Assembly: GCA_020059465.1 (NCBI GenBank)
Contig: JAGVBZ010000001.1
Location: 1-64,000 of the forward strand
Origin: Brevinematales bacterium
GTDB taxonomy: Bacteria; Spirochaetota; Brevinematia; Brevinematales; GWF1-51-8
DNA: 64,000 nucleotides
Direction: 5' to 3'
Position numbers and translations under genes: made by a program. Position 1 is the stretch's first letter, and every line of letters begins with the position of its first letter. This document shows, piece after piece, positions 15,640 to 24,193 of this stretch. Below the pieces are notes generated by a model. That model was not told the origin of the DNA. It made no database searches and saw only the letters and a program-made list of their open reading frames with translations.

Positions 15640-17703
15640 CTACCACTCCGAGGTGAATTTGTATATCTTATCGCCCTTCACCCATATTGTTTTACCCTCG
15701 GGACTGCATGCGACACCGTAACCGAACATAGTCATCGAAGGATCATATGGGAATATTTTATTTGTCGTCCAACTACTCCCGGTCCAGTAAAAACGGTATA
15801 CCGCACCCATAGGCTGACTAAGAATCTTCATTTCAGAGTTATAATAATCGCTGAAAACAATTGTATTACCATTCGAGGAAATTGCTAATTTCCAAGCATA
15901 ATATGTATTATCTCCGGTTGTTGCTAAATCATGTACTATTAATACATTAGATGTCCAGCTTGATACGGTCCAATAAAAACGATAAACATATTTTGAAGAA
16001 GGCGAACTTGCCGCGAATTTCTTTCCATCTGCTGAAACAGAAACACCTGCACCAAAAGTACCCGCCCCTGAAAATTTATTAGTTATCCACATATTATTCG
16101 TCCACTGCATACGGTAAACCGCGCTCTTTCCTTTCGCCCCTATAATGAAAGTATTTCCGTCAGGGGTAATACTGACACTGTGCCCAAAATATTCGAAGGG
16201 CCCCGATGCATCGTAAGCAAAAAACTTGTTCGTCGTCCAATTCGTTCCGTTCCATTTAAAATAATATGCCGAACCGCCAACCGAATACTTTTCACTATCC
16301 GTACATGCTCCAACAACAAACGCATTTCCGTCATCGGAGATGTCCACCGAGAAACCAAAATCCGGACTACCCGATGAATAATCGGTCGGATAGAATAAAT
16401 TCGTAGTCCATGCTGCCCCGATCTTTTTAAACATATACACATAACCCGTATTATATCCGCCTTGATTTGTCCCGTTCCGATCACCTACAATAAACGTATT
16501 CCCGTCAGGTGTACTGGCGATGGAAACACCGAAATAAGTACTTGCGGGAAAATAGATAGGCGCAAAAATATTTGTCTGCCAAACACTCCCGTCCCAATGC
16601 AGCCGGATTACTTTTTTACCCGGAATGGGAGCGATGATTGTATTTCCATCCCCTGAAACAGCAATACTGTTTCCTGAACCATTTTCATGAAAATTCGTCG
16701 GCATCCCGTTGAGGTACGGCACAAACTCCTGAATAGTGAAATTCTTACGGAATATCACGGTTTGGTTTGTATAGGAGGGATTATTAAATCTATCCATCGC
16801 GTATGATTTCCATACATGTGCGATCAGCGCGTTCTCGCTGATATTCGATATCCAGTAAGGGCTGGAATACCCGATGGGGTTATACGACCCGCCGTTCAGC
16901 CTCAGGTACACGTTGCTCACCCCTATCATCGAATCCTGATAAAGCAGTTGAAGCTGATAGGGTGTACTCAGCACGGTCTGGTAATTCGCATAGTTCACGC
17001 TGACGAATACCGGAGGCTGATTATCCACAATCACTGTCCGTAATCCTGAATCGGCGATAAACGGCGTAGTCCCGTATACCTTAATTCGATAGGTATTTGT
17101 GACCTGCAAGAAATATGCGTTGAAGGAGAAATTTGTCCAATCTTCGAGGTTGTTCGCCTGCGTCCAGACTCCCCCGTTTATCTGAACCATCACGTTCGTA
17201 TTCGACCCGTAGGTATCCATCGCGGTCATCCCGCCGATCAGAATATTGGTCATATTGGTAATGATTCCGTTCTGGGGATACATTGCATAAAGGGACGGCA
17301 TCGCCACCCGTACGACAGTATTTGTAATCGTGCGCGAATAATTATTCGCCTTATCCTCGGCATAGATGAATAGTGTATGGGACATCAGATTTGTCCCGGC
17401 GGATACATCGTACGACCAGTACTTCCCGCTCAGCGACGCGATCTTCCAGTCGTTCGTACCGACTTTAACATAGATTTTTTTGATTCCTTGTCCGACATCG
17501 GAGGCAGTGCCCTCAAGTGTAAAAATACCGCCGACTGGCTGATTGTTGGTATGACTTGTCAGAGAAATAACAGGCGGGACAGTATCCTTCACCAGTAGTG
17601 ATATATCGCTGGGCTCTAATAATTCGTTTATCAGTCCGCATCCCGTGAATGACACCGACGCGCATATCATAAACACTACTGTAACAAAAAACATACTTTT
17701 CAT
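15640..17703 (-). CDS. Lipoprotein with Ig-like N-terminus and seven-repeat propeller
   Basis: 687 residues with a lipobox at SFTGC. Residues about 40-340 hold beta-rich Ig-like modules (PVISLTSHTNNQPVGGIFTL and two similar). From about 350 to the end there are seven repeats centred on SGDGNTIIA, TPDGNTFIVGD, SDDGNAFVVGA, TPDGNTFIIGA, SADGKKFAA, SSNGNTIVFSD and SPEGKTIWV, spaced 45-55 residues apart. Each is followed by a W-containing strand such as WTTNKFF. Seven units suggest a seven-bladed FG-GAP-like propeller. It should be surface or periplasm anchored and may bind proteins or glycans. It has low sequence complexity, rich in Asn, Thr and Tyr. Confidence 0.82.
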   Translation of the reverse strand: MKSMFFVTVVFMICASVSFTGCGLINELLEPSDISLLVKDTVPPVISLTSHTNNQPVGGIFTLEGTASDVGQGIKKIYVKVGTNDWKIASLSGKYWSYDVSAGTNLMSHTLFIYAEDKANNYSRTITNTVVRVAMPSLYAMYPQNGIITNMTNILIGGMTAMDTYGSNTNVMVQINGGVWTQANNLEDWTNFSFNAYFLQVTNTYRIKVYGTTPFIADSGLRTVIVDNQPPVFVSVNYANYQTVLSTPYQLQLLYQDSMIGVSNVYLRLNGGSYNPIGYSSPYWISNISENALIAHVWKSYAMDRFNNPSYTNQTVIFRKNFTIQEFVPYLNGMPTNFHENGSGNSIAVSGDGNTIIAPIPGKKVIRLHWDGSVWQTNIFAPIYFPASTYFGVSIASTPDGNTFIVGDRNGTNQGGYNTGYVYMFKKIGAAWTTNLFYPTDYSSGSPDFGFSVDISDDGNAFVVGACTDSEKYSVGGSAYYFKWNGTNWTTNKFFAYDASGPFEYFGHSVSITPDGNTFIIGAKGKSAVYRMQWTNNMWITNKFSGAGTFGAGVSVSADGKKFAASSPSSKYVYRFYWTVSSWTSNVLIVHDLATTGDNTYYAWKLAISSNGNTIVFSDYYNSEMKILSQPMGAVYRFYWTGSSWTTNKIFPYDPSMTMFGYGVACSPEGKTIWVKGDKIYKFTSEW

Positions 17704-17847
17704 ATTTTCCCCCTATTCATTCACCCGTTTTTATTATATACCGACTTTTTAAAATATTAAAGAATATGCCGGAAATATTTTATTCCCGGAGTGACATTTT
17801 TGCTTCTCACTCTTGTTATACTATAAACACATCCATGAGGAGGAATA

Positions 17848-18579
17848 ATGAAAAAGTTATCGTTTGTATTATTTGCAGTGTTTTTTACGTCTCTATCATG
17901 GGGGCAGGATCTATCCCGTTCCACCAACGCGGCTGAGCTGACGAAAAAAGAGATGGAAATGAACGATTTCGCATGGCGCGCGAATATTATTATGTTCGAC
18001 TCGGCATATCTCCAGAAACAGAAGACTCTCCTGAACGACCTGCTGATCCCGGTCGGCGGAATGGGCGGACCCAGCTTCATGATGACTACGGTGAACGATC
18101 AGTTCACGATGATGATGGGCGGAGGGGGCGGAATGCTCCTCGGGCATAGCGTAATCCTCGGCGGCGCGGGCTACGGGATGACATCGGCGAGTAAGGTATC
18201 GCATATTTCCGGTGCCACTACCAATACCGGGAATCTTACGTTCGGGTACGGCGGATTTATGCTGGGGTATATCTTTTTCCCTGAATCGGTGGCGCATTTC
18301 ACGTTATACGGGATGATCGGCGGAGGCGGAGTAATAATCACACCGTCGACAACCAACGGTATCCTGATCGATCCCAACGCGGTACAGACTGTGTTCCCGT
18401 GCGGAGCCGCCTCGATCGGCGCGAACTTAGAGGTGAATATCGGTAAAATGATCCGTGTGAATATCGGCGGGGGTTACCGCTTCGTCTGGGGTGTGAACGA
18501 TTACCATATCAGCGGTGTTTCCGACGCCGGCCTGTCCGGCCCCTACGGCGCGGTCTCGCTCAGCTTCGGCTGGTTCTAG
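17848..18579 (+). CDS. Probable outer-membrane beta-barrel protein
   Basis: 243 residues with the signal peptide MKKLSFVLFAVFFTSLSWGQ and a GAGGAGG site. The mature part is Gly-rich amphipathic strands (GGGGGMLLGHSVILGGAGYG, FGYGGFMLGYIFF, VNIGGGYRFVWG) ending in LSFGWF with a terminal Phe, the usual outer-membrane insertion signal. Size and pattern fit an eight-stranded barrel. No specific family was recognised. A terminator for this strand lies at 18777-18806 beyond a block of repeats. Confidence 0.78.
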   Translation: MKKLSFVLFAVFFTSLSWGQDLSRSTNAAELTKKEMEMNDFAWRANIIMFDSAYLQKQKTLLNDLLIPVGGMGGPSFMMTTVNDQFTMMMGGGGGMLLGHSVILGGAGYGMTSASKVSHISGATTNTGNLTFGYGGFMLGYIFFPESVAHFTLYGMIGGGGVIITPSTTNGILIDPNAVQTVFPCGAASIGANLEVNIGKMIRVNIGGGYRFVWGVNDYHISGVSDAGLSGPYGAVSLSFGWF

Positions 18580-18588
18580 GTACTGCGG

Positions 18589-18711
18589 TACTGCGTACCC
18601 TAACCCCGATATGAATCGGATAGGTAGTATACATTACCAGCCCGTGTTGAAGGCGTGAGTAAAATCAGACGCCGCTCAGCGGCCTGCGTGTACTGCCTAC
18701 CCTAACCCCGA
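18589..18711. repeat. Direct repeats and family I copy B
   Basis: TACTGCGTACCCTAACCCCGA at 18589-18609 recurs with one mismatch at 18691-18711. The 50-bp family I element (18601-18650) starts inside the first copy and shares both ends with bases 19-68. A short hairpin GCCGCTCAGCGGC lies between. The gap 18580-18970 contains no intact gene. Confidence 0.65.
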
Positions 18712-18741
18712 CTGCTGCGCCCCTAATAAGGGGCAAGCAGA
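18711..18741. other. Strong hairpin CTGCT-GCCCCT/AGGGGC-AGCAG
   Basis: A nearly perfect stem of about eleven pairs with a short AT loop, placed between the repeats and the terminator. No T run follows on the + strand. Confidence 0.5.
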
Positions 18742-18776
18742 CTAATTCCGATTTGTCGAATGTATTCTAACGATAT

Positions 18777-18806
18777 AGGGCCGTCGCAATGACGGCCCTT
18801 TTTTTA
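18777..18806 (+). terminator. Intrinsic terminator
   Basis: AGGGCCGTC, loop GCAAT, GACGGCCCT, then a run of seven T. It ends the transcript of the barrel gene at 17848-18579. The stem could also act from the other strand but lacks a T run there. Confidence 0.85.
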
Positions 18807-18812
18807 TCTCAC

Positions 18813-18878
18813 TTACAGTTTCTCGCCAGTGATTTCCGCGTAGTCCTTCAGCAGGTTCTACGCGCGGGCGGGATGCTG
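18813..18878 (-). pseudogene. Remnant of a second dnaJ 3' end
   Basis: Read on the minus strand, the 22 codons give Q-H-P-A-R-A, a TAG stop, [14 protein letters not shown] and a TAA stop. The intact DnaJ nearby ends [19 protein letters not shown]. The protein match is close, but third codon positions differ widely (CTG-CTG-AAG against TTA-TTA-AAA). This is therefore an old, separately evolved dnaJ copy rather than a fresh duplication. The TAG replaces a Lys codon. No further upstream similarity was seen. Confidence 0.75.
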
Positions 18879-18941
18879 GCTCGCTGTTCCCGTTACCATA
18901 CAGCGTCGGTAATCGGCAAATCACCTGCGGGGGATTGTTTA

Positions 18942-18967
18942 TGTCATCCCGAGCCTGTCGAGGGATA
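18942..18967. repeat. Short dispersed repeat GTCATCCCGAGCCTGTCGAGGGA
   Basis: The block CCCGAGCCTGTC then GAGGG lies just before the dnaJ stop codon. A relative split by about 22 bases occurs at 60056-60105. Such motifs are common between genes in many environmental bacteria, as I recall. Confidence 0.4.
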
Positions 18968-18970
18968 CGG

Positions 18971-20071
18971 TTACATCTTATCCCCGATCATCTCAGCATA
19001 GTCTTTTAATAAATTTTTTGCTCTTGCCGGGAGGTTCTGCGGTACGTCGACCACCACCTCGTAGTAGATACTCCCGCGTCTTCCCGTGTCGATATTCGGG
19101 ATTCCTTCGCCGTTTAACTGGATACGGTGCCCCGGCTGAACTCCCGCGGAGATATTGACCTTCTTTTTCCCTTCAAGGGTATCGACTTCCATCGACCCTC
19201 CGAATACCGCACGCGGATAGCTGATCCGCAGTTTTGCGAAAAGGTCGTCGGTATGCCGCTCAAACAGTGTGTTGTTTCGGATATTGAGTTTGACGTAAAG
19301 GTCGCCGCGCGGGCCGCCGTTCTTGCCGACATTACCCTCGCCGGACACCAGAAGCATCTGACCGTCCTGAACCCCTGCCGGAATCCGTACAGTGATCTCG
19401 GAATCTTTCTCGGCCATCCCGGTACCCCGGCAGGTTTTACACGGGTTCGATATGACACGTCCTTCGCCGTGACATGCAGGGCATGGGGTCTGGATAGTGA
19501 AAAAGCCCTGTGTGGTACGCACCGCACCGGCGCCTCCGCATGTCGGACAGACCTTGGAGCCGGTGTTGCCTTGACTCCCGCTTCCGCCGCAGACGTCGCA
19601 TACTTCGTCGCGTTTAAGTTTTATCCTGATCTTCTTCGTCTTGAGTACGTCGTTCAGTTCGAGGTTGATATCCGCGCGGATATCCCGGCCTTTGGTGCGG
19701 CGCGGGCCTGTGTCTGCCTTTCGGGAACGCTTTCCGCCGAAGATCGAGGAGAATATATCATCGAAGTCGAATCCGCCCCCCATCCCGCTGAAAATATCCT
19801 CGAAGCCGCCGCGCCCGAAACCCCCCGCTCCGGGGCCGCCCTGGCTGAACGCGGAATGTCCGTACTGATCGTATAGCTGGCGTTTCTGATTATCCGCGAG
19901 AACCGAGTATGCCTCGGAAGCCTCCTTGAATTTCTCCTCAGCCGCTTTATCACCGGGATTCCTGTCAGGATGGTGCATCATAGCCAGTTTTCGATAGGCT
20001 TTCTTTATATCGTCTACCGATGCGTTCTTCGGAATCCCAAGTATTTCATAATAGTCTTTTTCAGTCGCCAT
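18971..20071 (-). CDS. dnaJ: Chaperone DnaJ
   Basis: 366 residues. The J domain has the HPD motif in [14 protein letters not shown]-rich linker follows (about 75-110). Four zinc-binding repeats are present: [24 protein letters not shown] and CKTCRGTG. A substrate-binding C-terminal domain ends the protein. It stimulates DnaK ATPase and delivers unfolded proteins in the cytoplasm. It is the last gene of a grpE-dnaK-dnaJ cluster, separated from dnaK by 96 bases that include a hairpin. Confidence 0.98.
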   Translation of the reverse strand: MATEKDYYEILGIPKNASVDDIKKAYRKLAMMHHPDRNPGDKAAEEKFKEASEAYSVLADNQKRQLYDQYGHSAFSQGGPGAGGFGRGGFEDIFSGMGGGFDFDDIFSSIFGGKRSRKADTGPRRTKGRDIRADINLELNDVLKTKKIRIKLKRDEVCDVCGGSGSQGNTGSKVCPTCGGAGAVRTTQGFFTIQTPCPACHGEGRVISNPCKTCRGTGMAEKDSEITVRIPAGVQDGQMLLVSGEGNVGKNGGPRGDLYVKLNIRNNTLFERHTDDLFAKLRISYPRAVFGGSMEVDTLEGKKKVNISAGVQPGHRIQLNGEGIPNIDTGRRGSIYYEVVVDVPQNLPARAKNLLKDYAEMIGDKM

Positions 20072-20119
20072 ACTTTTCCCCTCATGCGGTCAAAACAAAC
20101 GGAATAACCCGTGAATAAA

Positions 20120-20157
20120 AACAAGAAAAAAGGAAGGGGTAATTGTCAGATTACCCC
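20120..20157 (-). terminator. Terminator-like hairpin between dnaK and dnaJ
   Basis: On the minus strand: GGGGTAAT, loop CTGACA, ATTACCCC, then TTCCTTTTTTC. The eight-pair stem is perfect, but the U tract is interrupted, so partial read-through into dnaJ is plausible. It would set more DnaK than DnaJ. Confidence 0.7.
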
Positions 20158-20167
20158 TATCCGGTAG

Positions 20168-22078
20168 TTATTTTTCGTCGTCGTTAATTACTTCAGCGTC
20201 CACGACCTTTTCCTCGGGTTCGCTGTTCTGATCGGGTTGCCCGCCGCCCTGCGAACCTGCTTGATTTCCCTGTCCGCCGCTCGCACGGTAGATGTCTTGC
20301 GACACCTTGTGCATCAGCTTCTCAAGGTCCTCCATCGACGATTTCATTCGCCCTTCGTCTTCGGAAGCGATCGCTTCCTTCACCGCTTTTACCTTTTCCT
20401 CGGCCGCGGCCTTATCCTCGGGGTTCATCTTATCTCCGTATTCGGTCAACGCCTGCTCGGTCGAGAACACGATTCCGTCTGCGCGGTTCTTCAGTTCGAT
20501 CAGTTCGCGTGCTTTTCGGTCTTCTTCAGCATGCTTCTCCGCGTCTTCCTGCATTTTCTTCACCTCTTCCTCGCTCAATCCGCTCGACGCTTCGATCCGG
20601 ATTTTCTGCTCTTTTCCGGTACCGAGATCCTTCGCGGTCACATGCAGGATACCGTTCGCATCGATATCGAAGGTTACTTCGATCTGGGGTACTCCGCGCA
20701 TAGCGGGAGGAATTCCCTCAAGGTTGAACATACCCAACGTACGGTTATCCGCCGCACGGGGACGTTCTCCCTGCAGGACATGTATCGTCACAACAGTCTG
20801 GTTATTTTCCGCGGTGGAGAATATCTGCGACTTCTTGGTCGGGATAGTCGTATTCCGCGATATCAGCACCGTATTGACTGCTCCGAGTGTCTCAATACCT
20901 AGCGAAAGGGGTGTGACGTCGAGAAGGAGCAAGTCTTTCACATCGCCTGCAATGACACCGGCCTGTATCGCCGCGCCCATCGCAACCACTTCATCGGGGT
21001 TAACACCCTTGGATGGTTCTTTACCGAATATATTCTTAACAAGGTTCTGGACGAGCGGCATACGTGTCTGCCCGCCTACCAGGATTACCTCGTCTATCTG
21101 GCTCTTTTCGATACCCGCGTCCTTTATCACATTCAGGCACGGCTCGATCGAACGTTCCACAATAGGGCGCGCGATATTTTCGAGCTGTGACCGGGTGATC
21201 GTCATCTGAAGATGTTTCGGCCCGGAGGCGTCTACAGTGATATAGGCGAGATTGATCTGCGATTCGAGTTTGGACGAGAGTTCTATTTTGGTCTTCTCGG
21301 CCGCGTCCTTGAGACGCTGGACGGCAATTCCGTCCTTCTGCAGGTCTATCCCGGTATCTTTTTTATATTCCGCAATCATATATTCCATAATAGCATGGTC
21401 GAGGTCGTCGCCGCCGAGATGCGTATCGCCGTTGGTCGCCTTCACCTCGAATACGCCGTCGCCGATTTCCAGAATGGATATATCGAACGTACCGCCGCCG
21501 AAGTCATATACCGCGACGATGCCTTCCTTTTTCTTATCCAAGCCGTACGCAAGCGCAGCAGCGGTCGGTTCGTTGACAATACGTTCTACCGTCAAACCCG
21601 CGATAGTACCCGCGTCCTTTGTCGCCTGACGCTGACTGTCGTTAAAATAGGCGGGAACCGTAATCACCGCGCGGTCTACTTTTTCGCCGAGATAGTCCTC
21701 CGACGCCTGTTTAAGTTTCATCAGGATACGCGCGGATATTTCCTGCGGGCTGAATTCTCCGGCACGGGTCTCGAAACGTACATCTTCATGCGAACCGGAC
21801 TTAATCTTGAACGAGACCAGCTTTTTTTCACGCTCGACTTCGTTTGAACGACGGCCGATGAATCTTTTTGCTGAGTAGACCGTGTTTTCATGATTGGTCA
21901 CCATCTGGTTCTTCGCGGGCTGTCCGACAAGGGATTCCCCTTTTTCGGTAAACGCCACAATCGAGGGAGTGGTACGGGCTCCTTCCTGATTTTCTATAAT
22001 CTTAGGGCTCCCGTTCTCCATAATACACACCACAGAATTTGTTGTCCCCAAATCAATTCCGATTATTTTTCCCGGCAT
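20168..22078 (-). CDS. dnaK: Chaperone DnaK (Hsp70)
   Basis: 636 residues, normal length. It is an ATP-dependent folding chaperone in the cytoplasm. Family signatures: [28 protein letters not shown] and [14 protein letters not shown]. The linker is [18 protein letters not shown], followed by the substrate-binding domain and a Gly/Gln-rich tail ending [10 protein letters not shown]. It lies 24 bases downstream of grpE in the same direction. Confidence 0.98.
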   Translation of the reverse strand: MPGKIIGIDLGTTNSVVCIMENGSPKIIENQEGARTTPSIVAFTEKGESLVGQPAKNQMVTNHENTVYSAKRFIGRRSNEVEREKKLVSFKIKSGSHEDVRFETRAGEFSPQEISARILMKLKQASEDYLGEKVDRAVITVPAYFNDSQRQATKDAGTIAGLTVERIVNEPTAAALAYGLDKKKEGIVAVYDFGGGTFDISILEIGDGVFEVKATNGDTHLGGDDLDHAIMEYMIAEYKKDTGIDLQKDGIAVQRLKDAAEKTKIELSSKLESQINLAYITVDASGPKHLQMTITRSQLENIARPIVERSIEPCLNVIKDAGIEKSQIDEVILVGGQTRMPLVQNLVKNIFGKEPSKGVNPDEVVAMGAAIQAGVIAGDVKDLLLLDVTPLSLGIETLGAVNTVLISRNTTIPTKKSQIFSTAENNQTVVTIHVLQGERPRAADNRTLGMFNLEGIPPAMRGVPQIEVTFDIDANGILHVTAKDLGTGKEQKIRIEASSGLSEEEVKKMQEDAEKHAEEDRKARELIELKNRADGIVFSTEQALTEYGDKMNPEDKAAAEEKVKAVKEAIASEDEGRMKSSMEDLEKLMHKVSQDIYRASGGQGNQAGSQGGGQPDQNSEPEEKVVDAEVINDDEK

Positions 22079-22102
22079 TTTATTCTACCTCTCCTGTTTT
22101 TG

Positions 22103-22705
22103 CTAGTTTTCGTTTATCATTTCGGAAGTCTGCTCTCCCGATGCGGAGGCCTTTTTCTTTCGGCCGACTTTTACTTTACTGTGTTTTATAATTAATTCGC
22201 CCATGGTATATCCTTTCTCGAATTCCTCGAGAACAACCATATCCTCATCGATGTCGTCGCGTTCTTCGAGAAGTACCGCCTCGTGCAGGTTCGGGTCGAA
22301 CTCCTTACCTACCGATTCGATCGGCATCACCTGAAAACGCGAAAACACGGAATGAATTCCGTCTAACACCATTTTTATTCCCTTCGCCATACCCTCGAAA
22401 TCTTTCGTCTGTTCGGTCACTTTCAGACCGCGCTCAAAGTTATCAATAATAGGAAATAAATCCATTACAAGGTCTTTGTTCGCCATTACACGGAATTTAT
22501 CCTTTTCATCGATTATCCGCTTTTTATAATTCTCAAATTCCGCCGCCTTTCTTTGAAATAAATCCTCAAAGTACGAGGCCTTTTCCTTGTATTCGTTCAA
22601 TTCTTTTATTATCTCCTCGTTTTTGCTCTCGGCATGTGAATCGGAATGTTTCCCGGAAGGTTTCATCTCCGATTCGCGGGCTTCATCTTTGTGCTTCTTA
22701 GACAT
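22103..22705 (-). CDS. grpE: Nucleotide exchange factor GrpE
   Basis: 200 residues. A charged, low-complexity N-terminus is followed by a long coiled coil (about 30-85, ELNEYKEKASYFEDLFQRKA). The GrpE beta domain then has MPIESVGKEFDPNLHEAV and VVLEEFEKGYTMGELIIKHSKVKV. It exchanges ADP for ATP on DnaK. A GGAGGAG site precedes the ATG. It is the first gene of the chaperone cluster; hrcA is not adjacent. Confidence 0.97.
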   Translation of the reverse strand: MSKKHKDEARESEMKPSGKHSDSHAESKNEEIIKELNEYKEKASYFEDLFQRKAAEFENYKKRIIDEKDKFRVMANKDLVMDLFPIIDNFERGLKVTEQTKDFEGMAKGIKMVLDGIHSVFSRFQVMPIESVGKEFDPNLHEAVLLEERDDIDEDMVVLEEFEKGYTMGELIIKHSKVKVGRKKKASASGEQTSEMINEN

Positions 22706-22740
22706 TACAACTCCTCCAAGCAGTGATACTTTATTGAAAA

Positions 22741-22769
22741 AATTTAATCATTCATAGTTAATTCGTCAA
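22741..22769 (-). promoter_or_regulatory. Likely sigma-70 promoter of grpE-dnaK-dnaJ
   Basis: On the minus strand: TTGACG (22769-22764), 17-base spacer, TAAATT (22746-22741). No CIRCE inverted repeat (TTAGCACTC-N9-GAGTGCTAA) is seen in the 163-base gap, so HrcA control is not supported. Confidence 0.6.
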
Positions 22770-22868
22770 GCTAAATGCTTTGCTTAATAAAAATTCGCGC
22801 AGTATTATAATAGAATAAACATTTTTCTTTTTATTCCGAAAATCTATATAGTAAAAGAGGAGAAAGCG

Positions 22869-24050
22869 ATGAAACGCATAGCCGCCGCTTTATTATTTAT
22901 GACTATAATCCCCCTCGCCTTGAGAGGAGAAACCAATATGACACCCAAACAGCCTACCGTCATGGAGGTGTGGCTGCAGACCATGCAATTCGGTGTGACC
23001 GACCAGCGAAAAAATGTCATCAGCTCGATCGAGCAGAGTAAGTCGAAAGAAGCCTACTCCATCATCGAGGACGCGCTTCTGAACGACGCAAACGACACTA
23101 TCCGGAAAGAAGCGGGATACGCGATGCTGAGACTGGGGATCAGCAATCAGACAGTTTGGCTTAACGCTCTCAATAAGGAAACGAAACCCTCCGTGCTCCA
23201 GACTATCGTATTCGGTGTATCCGAACTGAAAATTGCCGCCGCCGGCCCAAAGCTTCACGAACTCCTGACGAATTATCTGCCGAATGCTAAGGAAAGCTAC
23301 CTCACAGCGGGCATCCTCCGCGCTCTGGGTGAAATAAAATACACTAAAGTAAACAATCTTGTCTATAATATTCTTACCAATTACACCTATCCCGAGGAAG
23401 TAAGGGGATCGGCAGCGATCGCGATAGGCAGTATCGGAACAAAGGAACAGATCGCAAAACTGGAAACTCTTGTGAAAAATCCCGGCGAGGTGAAAAGCGT
23501 CCGTATGTACTCCGCATACGCAATGGGAAAAAGCGGCGATCCCGCTATGATAGATATACTTGTACCGATCATCGAGGATGAGAAGAACGATATCAATATC
23601 CGGGTGTATGCTATCGCCGGACTCGCTTTCATAAACAGCCCTATCATTATCGATAAAATGATGAAGCTTGCCACTGTCGATACGGTACGAATACGCATCG
23701 AAGCGGTCAAGGCATTAGGAAAACTCAAGGCCGTAAAGGCTAAGGAACTCCTGATCTTTAAAGTCAAGTACGACCCCGACGGAGTAGTAAAAAAAGAAGC
23801 GAAACTTGCGCTTCAGGCGCTCGGGGAAGACCTTGTCAAACTCGGTCTTGAAAAGGCGCCCCCCGCCCCATCCCCGTCCAGCAATCCCAACCAACCTGCC
23901 CCGAATCAGCCGGCGCCCAGCATTTCGATTATTCCCGCGCCTGCTGTCAGTCAGCCTCCGGCTCCTGTCCAACCGCAGACTAAACCCGATCAAAAAGACA
24001 CACCGTCCGGCGGCAATAATACGGATTATCCGGTAGAACTTGATTTTTGA
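22869..24050 (+). CDS. Exported HEAT-repeat protein
   Basis: 393 residues with an N-terminal signal (MKRIAAALLFMTIIPLALRG) and an AGAGGAG site. Residues about 45-320 form a run of HEAT/PBS-lyase-like helical pairs, for example DTIRKEAGYAMLRLG, EEVRGSAAIAIGSIG, VRMYSAYAMGKSG and VRIRIEAVKALGKLK. The last 60 residues are Pro-rich (PAPNQPAPS). Such repeats act as protein scaffolds. The export signal places it in the envelope. No partner is known, and it is divergent from grpE. Confidence 0.85.
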   Translation: MKRIAAALLFMTIIPLALRGETNMTPKQPTVMEVWLQTMQFGVTDQRKNVISSIEQSKSKEAYSIIEDALLNDANDTIRKEAGYAMLRLGISNQTVWLNALNKETKPSVLQTIVFGVSELKIAAAGPKLHELLTNYLPNAKESYLTAGILRALGEIKYTKVNNLVYNILTNYTYPEEVRGSAAIAIGSIGTKEQIAKLETLVKNPGEVKSVRMYSAYAMGKSGDPAMIDILVPIIEDEKNDINIRVYAIAGLAFINSPIIIDKMMKLATVDTVRIRIEAVKALGKLKAVKAKELLIFKVKYDPDGVVKKEAKLALQALGEDLVKLGLEKAPPAPSPSSNPNQPAPNQPAPSISIIPAPAVSQPPAPVQPQTKPDQKDTPSGGNNTDYPVELDF

Positions 24051-24193
24051 TTGATTTTTAACCCCAATTTTTAACCCCCGATTACTTGCGACTTTCCTGA
24101 ATACTCTTTAGAATATTTTACCTCAATGTATAATAATTTCAAAAATTGTGTGAATACCGGTGTTTTAAACAGTATTATAATATTGGAGGGGCA

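Noticed and set aside
21212-21847. Long + strand frame opposite dnaK (also 20237-20902, 20292-21209)
   Set aside because: DnaK on the minus strand is certain; the opposite frames are low-complexity shadows.
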